Shown: piece after piece, positions 1 through 4,239 of the stretch
How the letters are laid out: each line of letters begins with the position of its first letter
Position numbering within the stretch: position 1 is the first letter of the stretch
Source of the DNA: DASUBV01 sp035532295
Lineage (GTDB): Bacteria; Actinomycetota; Actinomycetes; Streptosporangiales; Streptosporangiaceae
Assembly: GCA_035532295.1 (NCBI GenBank)
Contig: DATKRH010000235.1
Span: forward strand, 1 to 5,736
Length of the DNA stretch: 5,736 nt
Direction of reading: 5' to 3'
Notes under the pieces: model-generated
The model's input: the letters and a program-made list of their open reading frames with translations, nothing else
Told to the model about the DNA's origin: nothing
The model's database searches: none
Translations under genes and position numbers: made by a program

Positions 1-1
1 G

Positions 2-118
2 CTCGCCCCGCTCGGCCCGGTGGAGGTCCATGTGCTGGAGGACTTCCAGATCTGCGTCGGTCACGATGTCCGCATCGTTCCGGGCTCCGCGCCGTCACCG
101 CATCAAAAAAGTCTGTAG
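2..118 (+). CDS. C-terminal fragment of an unrecognised protein, cut by the window edge
   Basis: Reading from base 2 gives 38 codons ending in TAG at 116-118, with no start inside the window. Most codons up to about base 80 end in G or C, as expected for a real gene here, and the peptide alternates hydrophobic and polar residues like beta strands (VEVHVLEDFQICVGHDVRIV). The last dozen residues (GSAPSPHQKSL) look like a loose tail, and the lower-GC run CATCAAAAAAG near 101-111 falls there. I do not recognise the family, and so little is present that no function should be assigned. It is on the same strand as the decayed stretch that follows, but nothing shows they were one transcript. Confidence 0.45.
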   Translation, partial: LAPLGPVEVHVLEDFQICVGHDVRIVPGSAPSPHQKSL

Positions 119-141
119 TCACGGAAGCCACCAGAGACCGA

Positions 142-411
142 ATGATCCCGCGCCGTCGCTCCATGAGGCCCGCGATGACGGCGCCACCTGGCACGACATC
201 GCCACCGCCCTCGCCACAAGCCCCGAACAGGCCGGACTCCGCTACAGCCCCGACTCATCCATCGCCGACGTCCACGAACCTGTCGAACCAGCCGATGAAG
301 CGACTGCTGGCACGCCTCGGGTGGCGCTCGGTCGGCGTCGTCTGCGGACTCGACGAAGGCGACCCGGAGCTGTTCTTCCTCGCCCCGACCGGTGAACCCG
401 CTGAGGACTAG
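142..411 (+). pseudogene. Frame-broken remnant of a small helix-turn-helix-like protein
   Basis: Two coding-like segments follow each other in different frames. From about 150 to 290, frame 3 reads SLHEARDDGATWHDIATALA, then TSPEQAGLRYSPDSSIAD. This resembles the AxxAGxTWxxIAxALGTS helix-turn-helix found in many small actinomycete proteins. That frame has no plausible start just upstream. From about 298 (an ATG) to the TAG at 409-411, frame 1 takes over and reads GWRSVGVVCGLDEGDPELFF plus a short tail, with about 80% of codons ending in G or C. The frame-1 reading before 290 and the frame-3 reading after 300 are Arg/Pro-rich and look like shadows. The simplest view is one former gene with at least one frameshift near 270-300, possibly another near the start at 142. 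Alternatively 298-411 is a separate 37-residue gene, but no Shine-Dalgarno sequence precedes it. Its stop overlaps the DUF397 stop. Confidence 0.4.
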
Positions 412-680
412 CGCAGGTCGAACTCGTCGGCCTTCAGCGCTGCGGTGAACGCCCGCCACTCGTCAGGGGCGAATCCCAGCACCGGCCCGCCCCGGTCCTT
501 GGAGTCGCGGACCGCGACAACCCCCGGCAAGTTGCTGGCAACCTCAACACAGTTGCCGTTCTGCCCGCTGTGGCTGCTGCTGTGCCAGGCGGGTAGCACG
601 GCGACCTCGACACAGGCGCCATTCGTGCCGCTGTAGGTGCTCGTGCGCCATGCAGCGCGGGACAGGTCGTAGGTAGTCAC
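408..680 (-). CDS. DUF397 domain protein, partner of the adjacent XRE regulator
   Basis: A 90-residue protein of the actinomycete DUF397 family. The diagnostic W-x-S-S/T-x-S-G-x-N-G-x-C-V-E-V motif occurs twice, at residues 11-26 (WRTSTYSGTNGACVEV) and 32-47 (WHSSSHSGQNGNCVEV). The usual VRDSKD motif (57-62) and the conserved W of the FAPDEWRAF segment (about 75) follow. Most relatives are about 60-70 residues with one motif, so the N-terminal motif looks like an internal duplication. The GTG start (678-680) is fixed by a strong AAGGAGG just upstream (around 687-694 on the opposite strand). It lies 19 bp after the XRE gene on the same strand and is almost certainly cotranscribed. DUF397 proteins coupled to DUF5753 XRE regulators are known from whiJ/abaA-type clusters, and one such Streptomyces pair has been described as toxin-antitoxin-like. 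The molecular role here is probably modulation of the partner regulator (inference). The TAG stop (408-410) overlaps the stop of the convergent remnant. Confidence 0.9.
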   Translation of the reverse strand: MTTYDLSRAAWRTSTYSGTNGACVEVAVLPAWHSSSHSGQNGNCVEVASNLPGVVAVRDSKDRGGPVLGFAPDEWRAFTAALKADEFDLR

Positions 681-699
681 CCTGCCCCTCCTTCCGCGG

Positions 700-1560
700 C
701 TACCTCAGAGCATCGGCCGCTGCGCGAAGCATAGCTCGGGTGTCACGGGGGCTGATCGCGGCCGCACGCAGGTGGTCGAACGCTGTAGCGAACAGTCGCG
801 TTTCTTCGGGCTTGTCCACGTAGAGGTTGCCGCCCACGGTCTCCAAGTAGACGACGTCGGGCTCGGATGGTTCGTCGAACCCAAAGATCACGAACGAGCC
901 TGCCAGCCCGGGATGCGGATCAGCACCATACGGGACGACCTGGACGGTGGTTCGCCCCTGGTCGCAGACGGTGATCAAGTGCTCAAGCTGCTCGCACATG
1001 ATTGCCGGGGCGCCGACCACACGCCGGATCACCGATTCGTCAAGGATCGCCCAAAGCTGCGGCCGGTCCTCCTTGCTCAGCACCTCCTGACGAGTCAGGC
1101 GCACCTCCACGCGGCGTTCCACCTCTTCCCGGCTGAGCTCGTAAGGGCCGCCGCGGATCAACGAACGTGCATAGTCCTCGGTCTGGAGCAATCCCGGGAT
1201 CATCGCCAGCTCGAAGTTGCGTATGGAGGCGGCCTCGGATTCGAGCCCGATGAAGAAGTCGTAGCGGTTCAGCAGGATGTCGCGATAGGAGTACCACCAG
1301 CCGCGCTGGCGGGCATCCCGGGCTAGCTTGACCAGCGCCGTGACCTGCTCGCGGTCGGTCATCCCGTACAGCTCGACCATGAGGCGCACGTCGTTCGGGT
1401 GCGGCGAGGTGCGGCCGGTCTCGATACGCATGACCTTGGTCGGGTGCCAGTCCAGCCGTTCGGCGACGACCTCCTGACTGAGGCCAGCTGCGTCGCGCAT
1501 GCGCTTGAGCTCAGCCATGAGCTGTCGCCTGCGAACGGTCGGCCCGGAGCTTGCGGCCAC
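700..1560 (-). CDS. XRE-family transcriptional regulator with C-terminal DUF5753 domain (WhiJ-type)
   Basis: A 286-residue cytoplasmic DNA-binding protein of normal family length. Residues about 14-68 form a Cro/C1-type helix-turn-helix (LSQEVVAERL, then HPTKVMRIETGRTSP). A linker contains WWYSYRDIL (88-96). Residues about 98-283 are the DUF5753 domain, recognised by the E-x-x-A-x-x-I-R-x-F-E segment and IPGLLQTEDYA (121-131), then WAILDE, VQVVPYG and a late VYLET segment. DUF5753 is a putative ligand- or partner-sensing domain of unknown chemistry. The GTG start (1558-1560) has GGAGGAAAC directly upstream; the ATG at residue 15 would cut into the helix-turn-helix, so GTG is preferred. It heads an operon with the DUF397 gene and faces the ATPase gene across a 143-bp gap. 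This is the layout of whiJ/abaA-type developmental clusters, in which the regulator is thought to repress until relieved by the DUF397 partner (established for relatives, inferred here). Confidence 0.95.
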   Translation of the reverse strand: MAASSGPTVRRRQLMAELKRMRDAAGLSQEVVAERLDWHPTKVMRIETGRTSPHPNDVRLMVELYGMTDREQVTALVKLARDARQRGWWYSYRDILLNRYDFFIGLESEAASIRNFELAMIPGLLQTEDYARSLIRGGPYELSREEVERRVEVRLTRQEVLSKEDRPQLWAILDESVIRRVVGAPAIMCEQLEHLITVCDQGRTTVQVVPYGADPHPGLAGSFVIFGFDEPSEPDVVYLETVGGNLYVDKPEETRLFATAFDHLRAAAISPRDTRAMLRAAADALR

Positions 1561-1703
1561 GTTTCCTCCATCGGCTCATGAATGCATGCCACTATGGCGC
1601 TTCATGTGTGATACAGCTATGCATATCGAGGTGATGCAGTAGACGTTCTGGCACGAAGCATGCCAGTCCAGCGGCGGGCGGGCAGCCGAAACACGACAGG
1701 CCG
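1561..1703. promoter_or_regulatory. Divergent regulatory region between the XRE and ATPase genes
   Basis: This 143-bp gap separates two divergent starts and must hold both promoters. It is AT-richer than its flanks between about 1576 and 1650. Visible structure: an 8-bp direct repeat GCATGCCA at 1584-1591 and 1658-1665; an inverted pair CATGAA (1577-1582) / TTCATG (1601-1606); and an inverted pair CTGGCA (1648-1653) / TGCCAG (1661-1666) with a 7-bp spacer. These are plausible operator sites for the XRE regulator, which in this family usually acts near its own gene. The XRE Shine-Dalgarno lies at 1561-1570 on the minus strand. The ATPase start has only a weak ACAGG. I could not place a convincing -35/-10 pair for either gene. 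Confidence 0.5.
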
Positions 1704-2135
1704 GTGAGTCAGATGCTCGTGGTGACCGACGAAGTGTTGTGCCACTGCCTGGACCGTGGCACCGCCAGGTTCCGGACCTTCCCCGGGCATTCCGAGCAGG
1801 TGTCCCCCGCCCGCCATTTCGTCCGCGAGGTCCTGGGCGACCGCCCATGCACGGCCGACGCGATGCTGCTGACCAGCGAGCTCGCCACCAACGCGGTCGT
1901 GCACACCGCATCAGGTGACGGCGGGAGCTTCCGTGTCACCGTTCGCCAGGTCCCGGCACTCGTCCGCGTAGAGGTATCCGACGGCGGGTCATCCGCCGTG
2001 CCCGCAGTCAACCCCGGCGAGCGCTTGGCGCCGTCCGGACGAGGGCTCTTACTCGTTGCACAACTCGCCTCGCGCTGGGGCCACCGGGACGGACCCGATG
2101 GCCGCGTCGTCTGGTGCGAGCTGGACTGCCCATGA
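1704..2135 (+). CDS. Stand-alone ATP-binding protein, RsbW/SpoIIAB-like (HATPase_c_2)
   Basis: A 143-residue single-domain GHKL ATPase of the anti-sigma-factor kinase type. After the common N-terminal segment (FRTFPGHSEQVSPARHFV, about 23-40), the N box is LLTSELATNAVVH (55-67), with Glu59 and Asn63 where Mg/ATP ligands are expected. The G1 box is VEVSDGG (89-95, Asp93 and Gly95) and the G2 box SGRGLLLV (111-118); the protein ends WCELDCP. All nucleotide-binding elements are present, so it is probably active. Relatives bind or phosphorylate partner proteins such as sigma or anti-anti-sigma factors, or are encoded beside XRE/DUF397 pairs with an unclear target. The GTG at 1704 has only a weak ribosome-binding site; an ATG at 1713 (residue 4) is a possible alternative. 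It is divergent from the XRE gene and convergent with the GntR remnant. The 3' end has a second, truncated copy at 2740-2763. Confidence 0.9.
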   Translation: MSQMLVVTDEVLCHCLDRGTARFRTFPGHSEQVSPARHFVREVLGDRPCTADAMLLTSELATNAVVHTASGDGGSFRVTVRQVPALVRVEVSDGGSSAVPAVNPGERLAPSGRGLLLVAQLASRWGHRDGPDGRVVWCELDCP

Positions 2136-2173
2136 CCAGGCTGGCTGCTCCGCGACTCCGCCCGCGCCGGCTG

Positions 2174-2335
2174 TCAGCGGTCGGCCACGTACGAACCTTT
2201 CCCCTGCACGGTGACAACGAGCCCCTCGTCACGCAGGAGCCCGACCGCCTTGCGAACCGTGTCACGCGAGACGCCGTGCTCGCCCATCAGGGTCGACTCC
2301 GACGGCAACAGCCTGCCGGGAGCAAGCCGCCCGGA
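2174..2335 (-). pseudogene. GntR-type winged helix lacking its N-terminal start
   Basis: Reading the minus strand from about 2335 to the TGA at 2174-2176 gives 53 residues that match the later two-thirds of a GntR DNA-binding domain: SGRLAPGRLLPSE, then a recognition helix in GVSRDTVRKAVGLLRDEGL, then the wing VTVQGKGSYVADR. The expected first helix (Y-x-x-I-A-x-x-L-R-x-x-I type) is absent in this frame. Upstream the frame runs into Cys/Arg-rich shadow sequence without a convincing start. A shifted frame just upstream reads RRRTHIRA, which would suit the missing end of helix 1, so a frameshift around 2325-2335 is likely. That shifted frame is the same as that of the small GntR gene just upstream (2403-2639), separated from it by a TGA at 2403-2405. 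The fragment could be the broken half of a two-domain protein or a separate decayed GntR gene. A second copy of its last 13 codons lies at 2795-2836. Confidence 0.6.
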
Positions 2336-2402
2336 TGTGTGTTCGCCGGCGGCTGGGACGGGGCACCTCGCACAGCGACCGCGCGTACCCCGCACATCGC
2401 AG

Positions 2403-2639
2403 TCAGCCCTGCTCGCCAGGGGGGCCGACGAACACGCCCCATCGCGGGACCGCATGAACCAGGTGCTCGCTGGCCAGCTTGCGCAGGACCCGCGTGATCG
2501 TGCCATGCCCGCAGCCGTACTCCTGCGCAAGCTGCGCAGTGGTGGGCAACGCTTCACCGGTTGCCCACTCTCCGGCCGCCAGCCTGCGCCGCAAGTCTTG
2601 CTCGACGCGGTGGGATGGGCGCTCGGCGTTGCGTGGCAC
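2403..2639 (-). CDS. Small GntR-type winged helix-turn-helix protein
   Basis: A 78-residue protein made almost entirely of one GntR DNA-binding domain. Helix 1 is RVEQDLRRRLAAGEW (about 11-25), followed by the GEALPTTAQLAQEYG segment (28-42), recognition helix GTITRVLRKLASEHLV (45-60) and wing RWGVFVGPP. No effector domain follows, as in the compact GntR/KorA-like regulators frequent in actinomycete accessory loci. The start is GTG at 2637-2639, but no Shine-Dalgarno sequence precedes it, so the start is uncertain or the message has a very short leader. The 9-bp phased repeats at 2679-2717, 40-78 bp upstream, are the natural candidate operator for autoregulation (inference). It may be the N-terminal half of an originally longer protein that included the winged helix at 2174-2335; intact function is unproven. 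Confidence 0.7.
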   Translation of the reverse strand: MPRNAERPSHRVEQDLRRRLAAGEWATGEALPTTAQLAQEYGCGHGTITRVLRKLASEHLVHAVPRWGVFVGPPGEQG

Positions 2640-2678
2640 TCAGTTAGTTTTGCCCGGCAAGATCATCTGTACCCATTG

Positions 2679-2717
2679 GACTGTTTAGACTAGCTAGACA
2701 GCTTGGACAGCTTGGAG
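2679..2717. repeat. 9-bp phased repeat block, candidate GntR operator
   Basis: Four consecutive 9-bp units all start with GAC: GACTGTTTA (2679), GACTAGCTA (2688), GACAGCTTG (2697) and GACAGCTTG (2706). A degenerate GAG follows at 2715. The last two units are identical. The palindrome CTAGCTAG (2690-2697) spans the second and third units. This is AT-richer than the surroundings and lies upstream of the minus-strand GntR gene, near a possible -10-like TACAGAT (minus strand, 2665-2671). It is consistent with binding sites for a small winged-helix repressor; that role is inferred. Confidence 0.5.
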
Positions 2718-2739
2718 TAACGTCGGTCTGGTGAAACCG

Positions 2740-2763
2740 TGGTGCGAACTGGATTGCCTATGA
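2740..2763 (+). pseudogene. Truncated second copy of the 3' end of an RsbW-like ATPase gene
   Basis: Eight codons read WCELDCL and stop (TGA 2761-2763). They match the last eight codons of the intact ATPase gene (WCELDCP stop, 2112-2135) at a constant offset of 628 bp. Two of the three differences are synonymous (GAG/GAA, GAC/GAT) and one changes Pro to Leu. Just upstream, GGTGAAACC at 2729-2737 would fit the G-x-T-V that often precedes this motif if a few bases were lost. The rest of the ATPase gene is missing; the 9-bp repeat block lies directly upstream. Confidence 0.6.
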
Positions 2764-2794
2764 ACGGGCCATCTGCTACCCGCGGGCGCGGTCG

Positions 2795-2836
2795 TCACCG
2801 ATCGGCCACGTACGAGCCCTTCCCCTGCACCGTGAC
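2795..2836 (-). pseudogene. Truncated second copy of a GntR gene 3' end
   Basis: On the minus strand 13 codons plus stop read VTVQGKGSYVADR, identical in protein to the end of the GntR remnant at 2174-2215. The five nucleotide differences (Arg, Asp, Gly, Lys, Thr codons) are all synonymous. The match fades beyond 2837. The open frame continues upstream for a few residues to an ATG at 2861-2863 (minus strand), but that part does not resemble a GntR domain. The fragment is too short to function. It is convergent with the ATPase tail at 2740-2763, exactly as in the longer copy. Confidence 0.65.
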
Positions 2837-2937
2837 AAGGCGTGGATCCCCCGGTGGAGGCATGACCTTGCAGAGAGGAGTGCCCCACCGCACCTGTGTG
2901 GACTTCAAGCCGTGCAGGTCGCGGGAGCGAAGCGAAC

Positions 2938-3468
2938 ATGACTGAACTCAGTCATGACGATCCCGTCACCGTGGATGACGATGCTGCCGAGCGGCTGTGG
3001 GCGATAGCCGGCGAACTGTCCGTCGCGGGCCTGGTCGTCCGGCTGCACCGCACCCGTGGCGTGCTCGGCCTGACGGCCACGATGCGCCAGCCCGGCCACT
3101 GCGAGACGGACGTCAGCGTCGGCGAGGACGGGTACACCGAACTGCGTTACTGGGCCGATCCGGCCGCCGCCCCCGCCGAGGCCGCCTATGCCATCACGAG
3201 CGCCCTCGCCGCCGTCACCCCCAGCCTGGCCAGGTCAGTTCATCGCGGCCGGGAGCGGGCTCCCGGCCCGGAACGCCCACGCGAAGTCGGCCCGGACGGC
3301 CCCGGGCTGCGGCAGCGGATGGAGTGGCTGGCACCGGGTCACCCATCCTCTCCCTACAACAGCGATGGGTCCAGCAAGCCGGCTGTCCCGGACTCGTTCG
3401 GCAGCGAACTCCCGATTCCCGGCGACCCGGACTTCCGCCCCGAGGGAAGCGGCCCCGGGGTTGGGTGA
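2938..3468 (+). CDS. Hypothetical protein with acidic N-terminus and disordered Pro/Gly-rich tail
   Basis: A 176-residue protein with no family that I can name with confidence. Residues 1-18 are acidic (MTELSHDDPVTVDDDAAE). A folded core follows at about 16-95, with a probable helix (AAERLWAIAGELSVAG), strand-like segments (LVVRLH, VLGLTATMR, YTELRYW at 66-72) and an Ala-rich helix (AEAAYAITSALAAV). From about 97 to the end it is rich in Pro, Gly, Ser, Arg and acidic residues and probably unstructured. There is no signal peptide or membrane segment, so it is likely cytoplasmic. I chose the ATG at 2938, about 10 bp after GGGAG (2923-2927). An in-frame GTG at 2896 has no better ribosome-binding site. 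It sits between the ATPase/GntR scar and a two-component operon, and ends in a hairpin that separates it from the latter. It may belong functionally to the regulatory cassette on its left (inference). Confidence 0.75.
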   Translation: MTELSHDDPVTVDDDAAERLWAIAGELSVAGLVVRLHRTRGVLGLTATMRQPGHCETDVSVGEDGYTELRYWADPAAAPAEAAYAITSALAAVTPSLARSVHRGRERAPGPERPREVGPDGPGLRQRMEWLAPGHPSSPYNSDGSSKPAVPDSFGSELPIPGDPDFRPEGSGPGVG

Positions 3469-3486
3469 CCGGCGCCGGGCGCCGGT
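3468..3486 (+). terminator. Perfect GC-rich hairpin overlapping the stop codon
   Basis: ACCGGCGCC (3468-3476) and GGCGCCGGT (3478-3486) are perfect inverted 9-bp arms around one base, effectively an 8-bp stem with a 3-base loop. The first base is the last base of the TGA stop of the hypothetical gene. A pyrimidine-rich stretch (CCTCCCATCTTCTTCTC) follows instead of a T-run, which fits the U-poor terminators common in actinomycetes. It would separate this gene from the response regulator operon. Confidence 0.5.
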
Positions 3487-3497
3487 GCCAGGTCCTC

Positions 3498-3528
3498 CCA
3501 TCTTCTTCTCATCTGCGAGCCTTACGTT
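3498..3528 (+). promoter_or_regulatory. Probable promoter and response-regulator box for the two-component operon
   Basis: CCATC (3498-3502) and TCATC (3509-3513) lie 11 bp apart, the spacing typical for direct half-sites of OmpR-family regulators. A -10-like TACGTT follows at 3523-3528, nine bases after the second box, putting the boxes over the -35 region. The 9-mer CTTCTCATC (3505-3513) recurs at 5636-5644 before the exported-protein gene. This suggests that the operon is autoregulated (inference). Confidence 0.4.
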
Positions 3529-3546
3529 GCAACAGAGGTGGGTGCT

Positions 3547-4239
3547 GTGCGGATCTTGGTGGTCGAGGACTCGGTGAAGATGGCGGCGGTGCTCAAGCGC
3601 GGCCTGGAGGAGGAGGGGTACGCCGTCGACGTGGCCCGTACCGGCGAGGATGGCCTGTGGATGGCGGTGGAGAACCCGAACGACGTCATCGTCCTCGACG
3701 TCATGCTGCCGGACATGGACGGGTTCGAGGTGTGCCGGCGGCTGCGCGAGCGGGGCCAGTGGGCACCGGTGCTCATGCTCACCGCCCGCGACGGCGTCCC
3801 GGACCGTGTCCGCGGGCTGGACGCCGGGGCGGATGACTACCTGACGAAGCCGTTCTCGTTCACCGAACTCGCCGCCCGGGCCCGGGCGCTGCTGCGGCGG
3901 GGGGCGCGCGAGCGGCCCACCCGGCTGGCGGTCGGTGACCTGACCCTGGACCCGGCTTCCCGGGTCACCTGCCGGGCAGGCGTCGCGGTCGAGCTGTCGG
4001 CCAGGGAGTTCGCCCTGCTGGAGTACTTCATGCGCCATCCGGGGCAGGTGCTGTCGCGTACCCGCCTGATCGAGCATGTGTGGGACTTCGCCTACGACGG
4101 GGGCTCGAACATCGTCGACGTGTACGTGCGTTACTTGCGGGACAAGATCGACCGGCCGTTCGGCACCCACTCGCTCGAAACTGTCCGCGGAGCGGGCTAC
4201 CGGCTGCGGGAGGGCACCCCGGATGCGCCTGCCGATTAG
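3547..4239 (+). CDS. OmpR/PhoB-family DNA-binding response regulator
   Basis: A 230-residue two-component response regulator of standard length. The receiver domain (about 1-115) has the acidic pair Glu7-Asp8, phosphoacceptor Asp51 in VIVLDVMLPDMDG, Thr79 in LMLTARD and Lys101 in DDYLTKPFSF, so all phosphorylation residues are present. The C-terminal winged helix (about 130-225) shows LSAREFALLEYFMRHPGQVL, then NIVDVYVRYLRDKID and the final ETVRGAGYRL typical of Trans_reg_C. I chose GTG at 3547 because AGAGG (3534-3538) lies 8 bp upstream and it gives the usual VRILVVED start. The in-frame GTG at 3538 has no ribosome-binding site of its own and overlaps that Shine-Dalgarno. The gene overlaps the kinase gene by 17 bp, so the two are cotranscribed and probably translationally coupled. 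Likely targets are its own promoter and that of the exported protein at 5693, judged from shared boxes. It is nearest in style to CutR/MprA-type regulators; I give no symbol. Confidence 0.97.
   Translation: MRILVVEDSVKMAAVLKRGLEEEGYAVDVARTGEDGLWMAVENPNDVIVLDVMLPDMDGFEVCRRLRERGQWAPVLMLTARDGVPDRVRGLDAGADDYLTKPFSFTELAARARALLRRGARERPTRLAVGDLTLDPASRVTCRAGVAVELSAREFALLEYFMRHPGQVLSRTRLIEHVWDFAYDGGSNIVDVYVRYLRDKIDRPFGTHSLETVRGAGYRLREGTPDAPAD

Noticed and set aside
772..1326. A 184-codon plus-strand open frame opposite the XRE gene
   Set aside because: It is antisense to a clear XRE/DUF5753 gene, has no ribosome-binding site and shows no recognisable domain.
2136..2173. Possible bidirectional terminator between the ATPase gene and the GntR remnant
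   Set aside because: Only short imperfect stems (such as GCTG/CAGC with one base between) can be drawn; no convincing hairpin.
2132..2497. A plus-strand open frame whose ATG overlaps the ATPase stop (ATGA), resembling a coupled operon gene
   Set aside because: The translation is Arg/Pro-rich and is the shadow of the minus-strand GntR domains, whose motifs are clear.
2679..2717. The 9-bp repeats read as a plasmid-type iteron origin
   Set aside because: There is no replication initiator gene or AT-rich unwinding region nearby, only four units, and the period is 9 bp rather than about 20.
2862..2945. A 27-codon open frame (ATG 2862) overlapping the start of the hypothetical gene, a possible coupled leader peptide
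   Set aside because: The GGAGG lies only one base before the ATG, codon use is unlike the neighbours, and no attenuator-like structure follows.
3538..3546. An upstream GTG (3538) as start of the response regulator, possibly leaderless
   Set aside because: It overlaps the AGAGG that serves the GTG at 3547, and family proteins begin at VRILVVED. It cannot be excluded without 5'-end mapping.
2997..3836. A 279-codon plus-strand open frame across the hypothetical gene and the regulator
   Set aside because: The translation is an Arg/Gly/Pro-rich shadow of the correct frames, with no motif.
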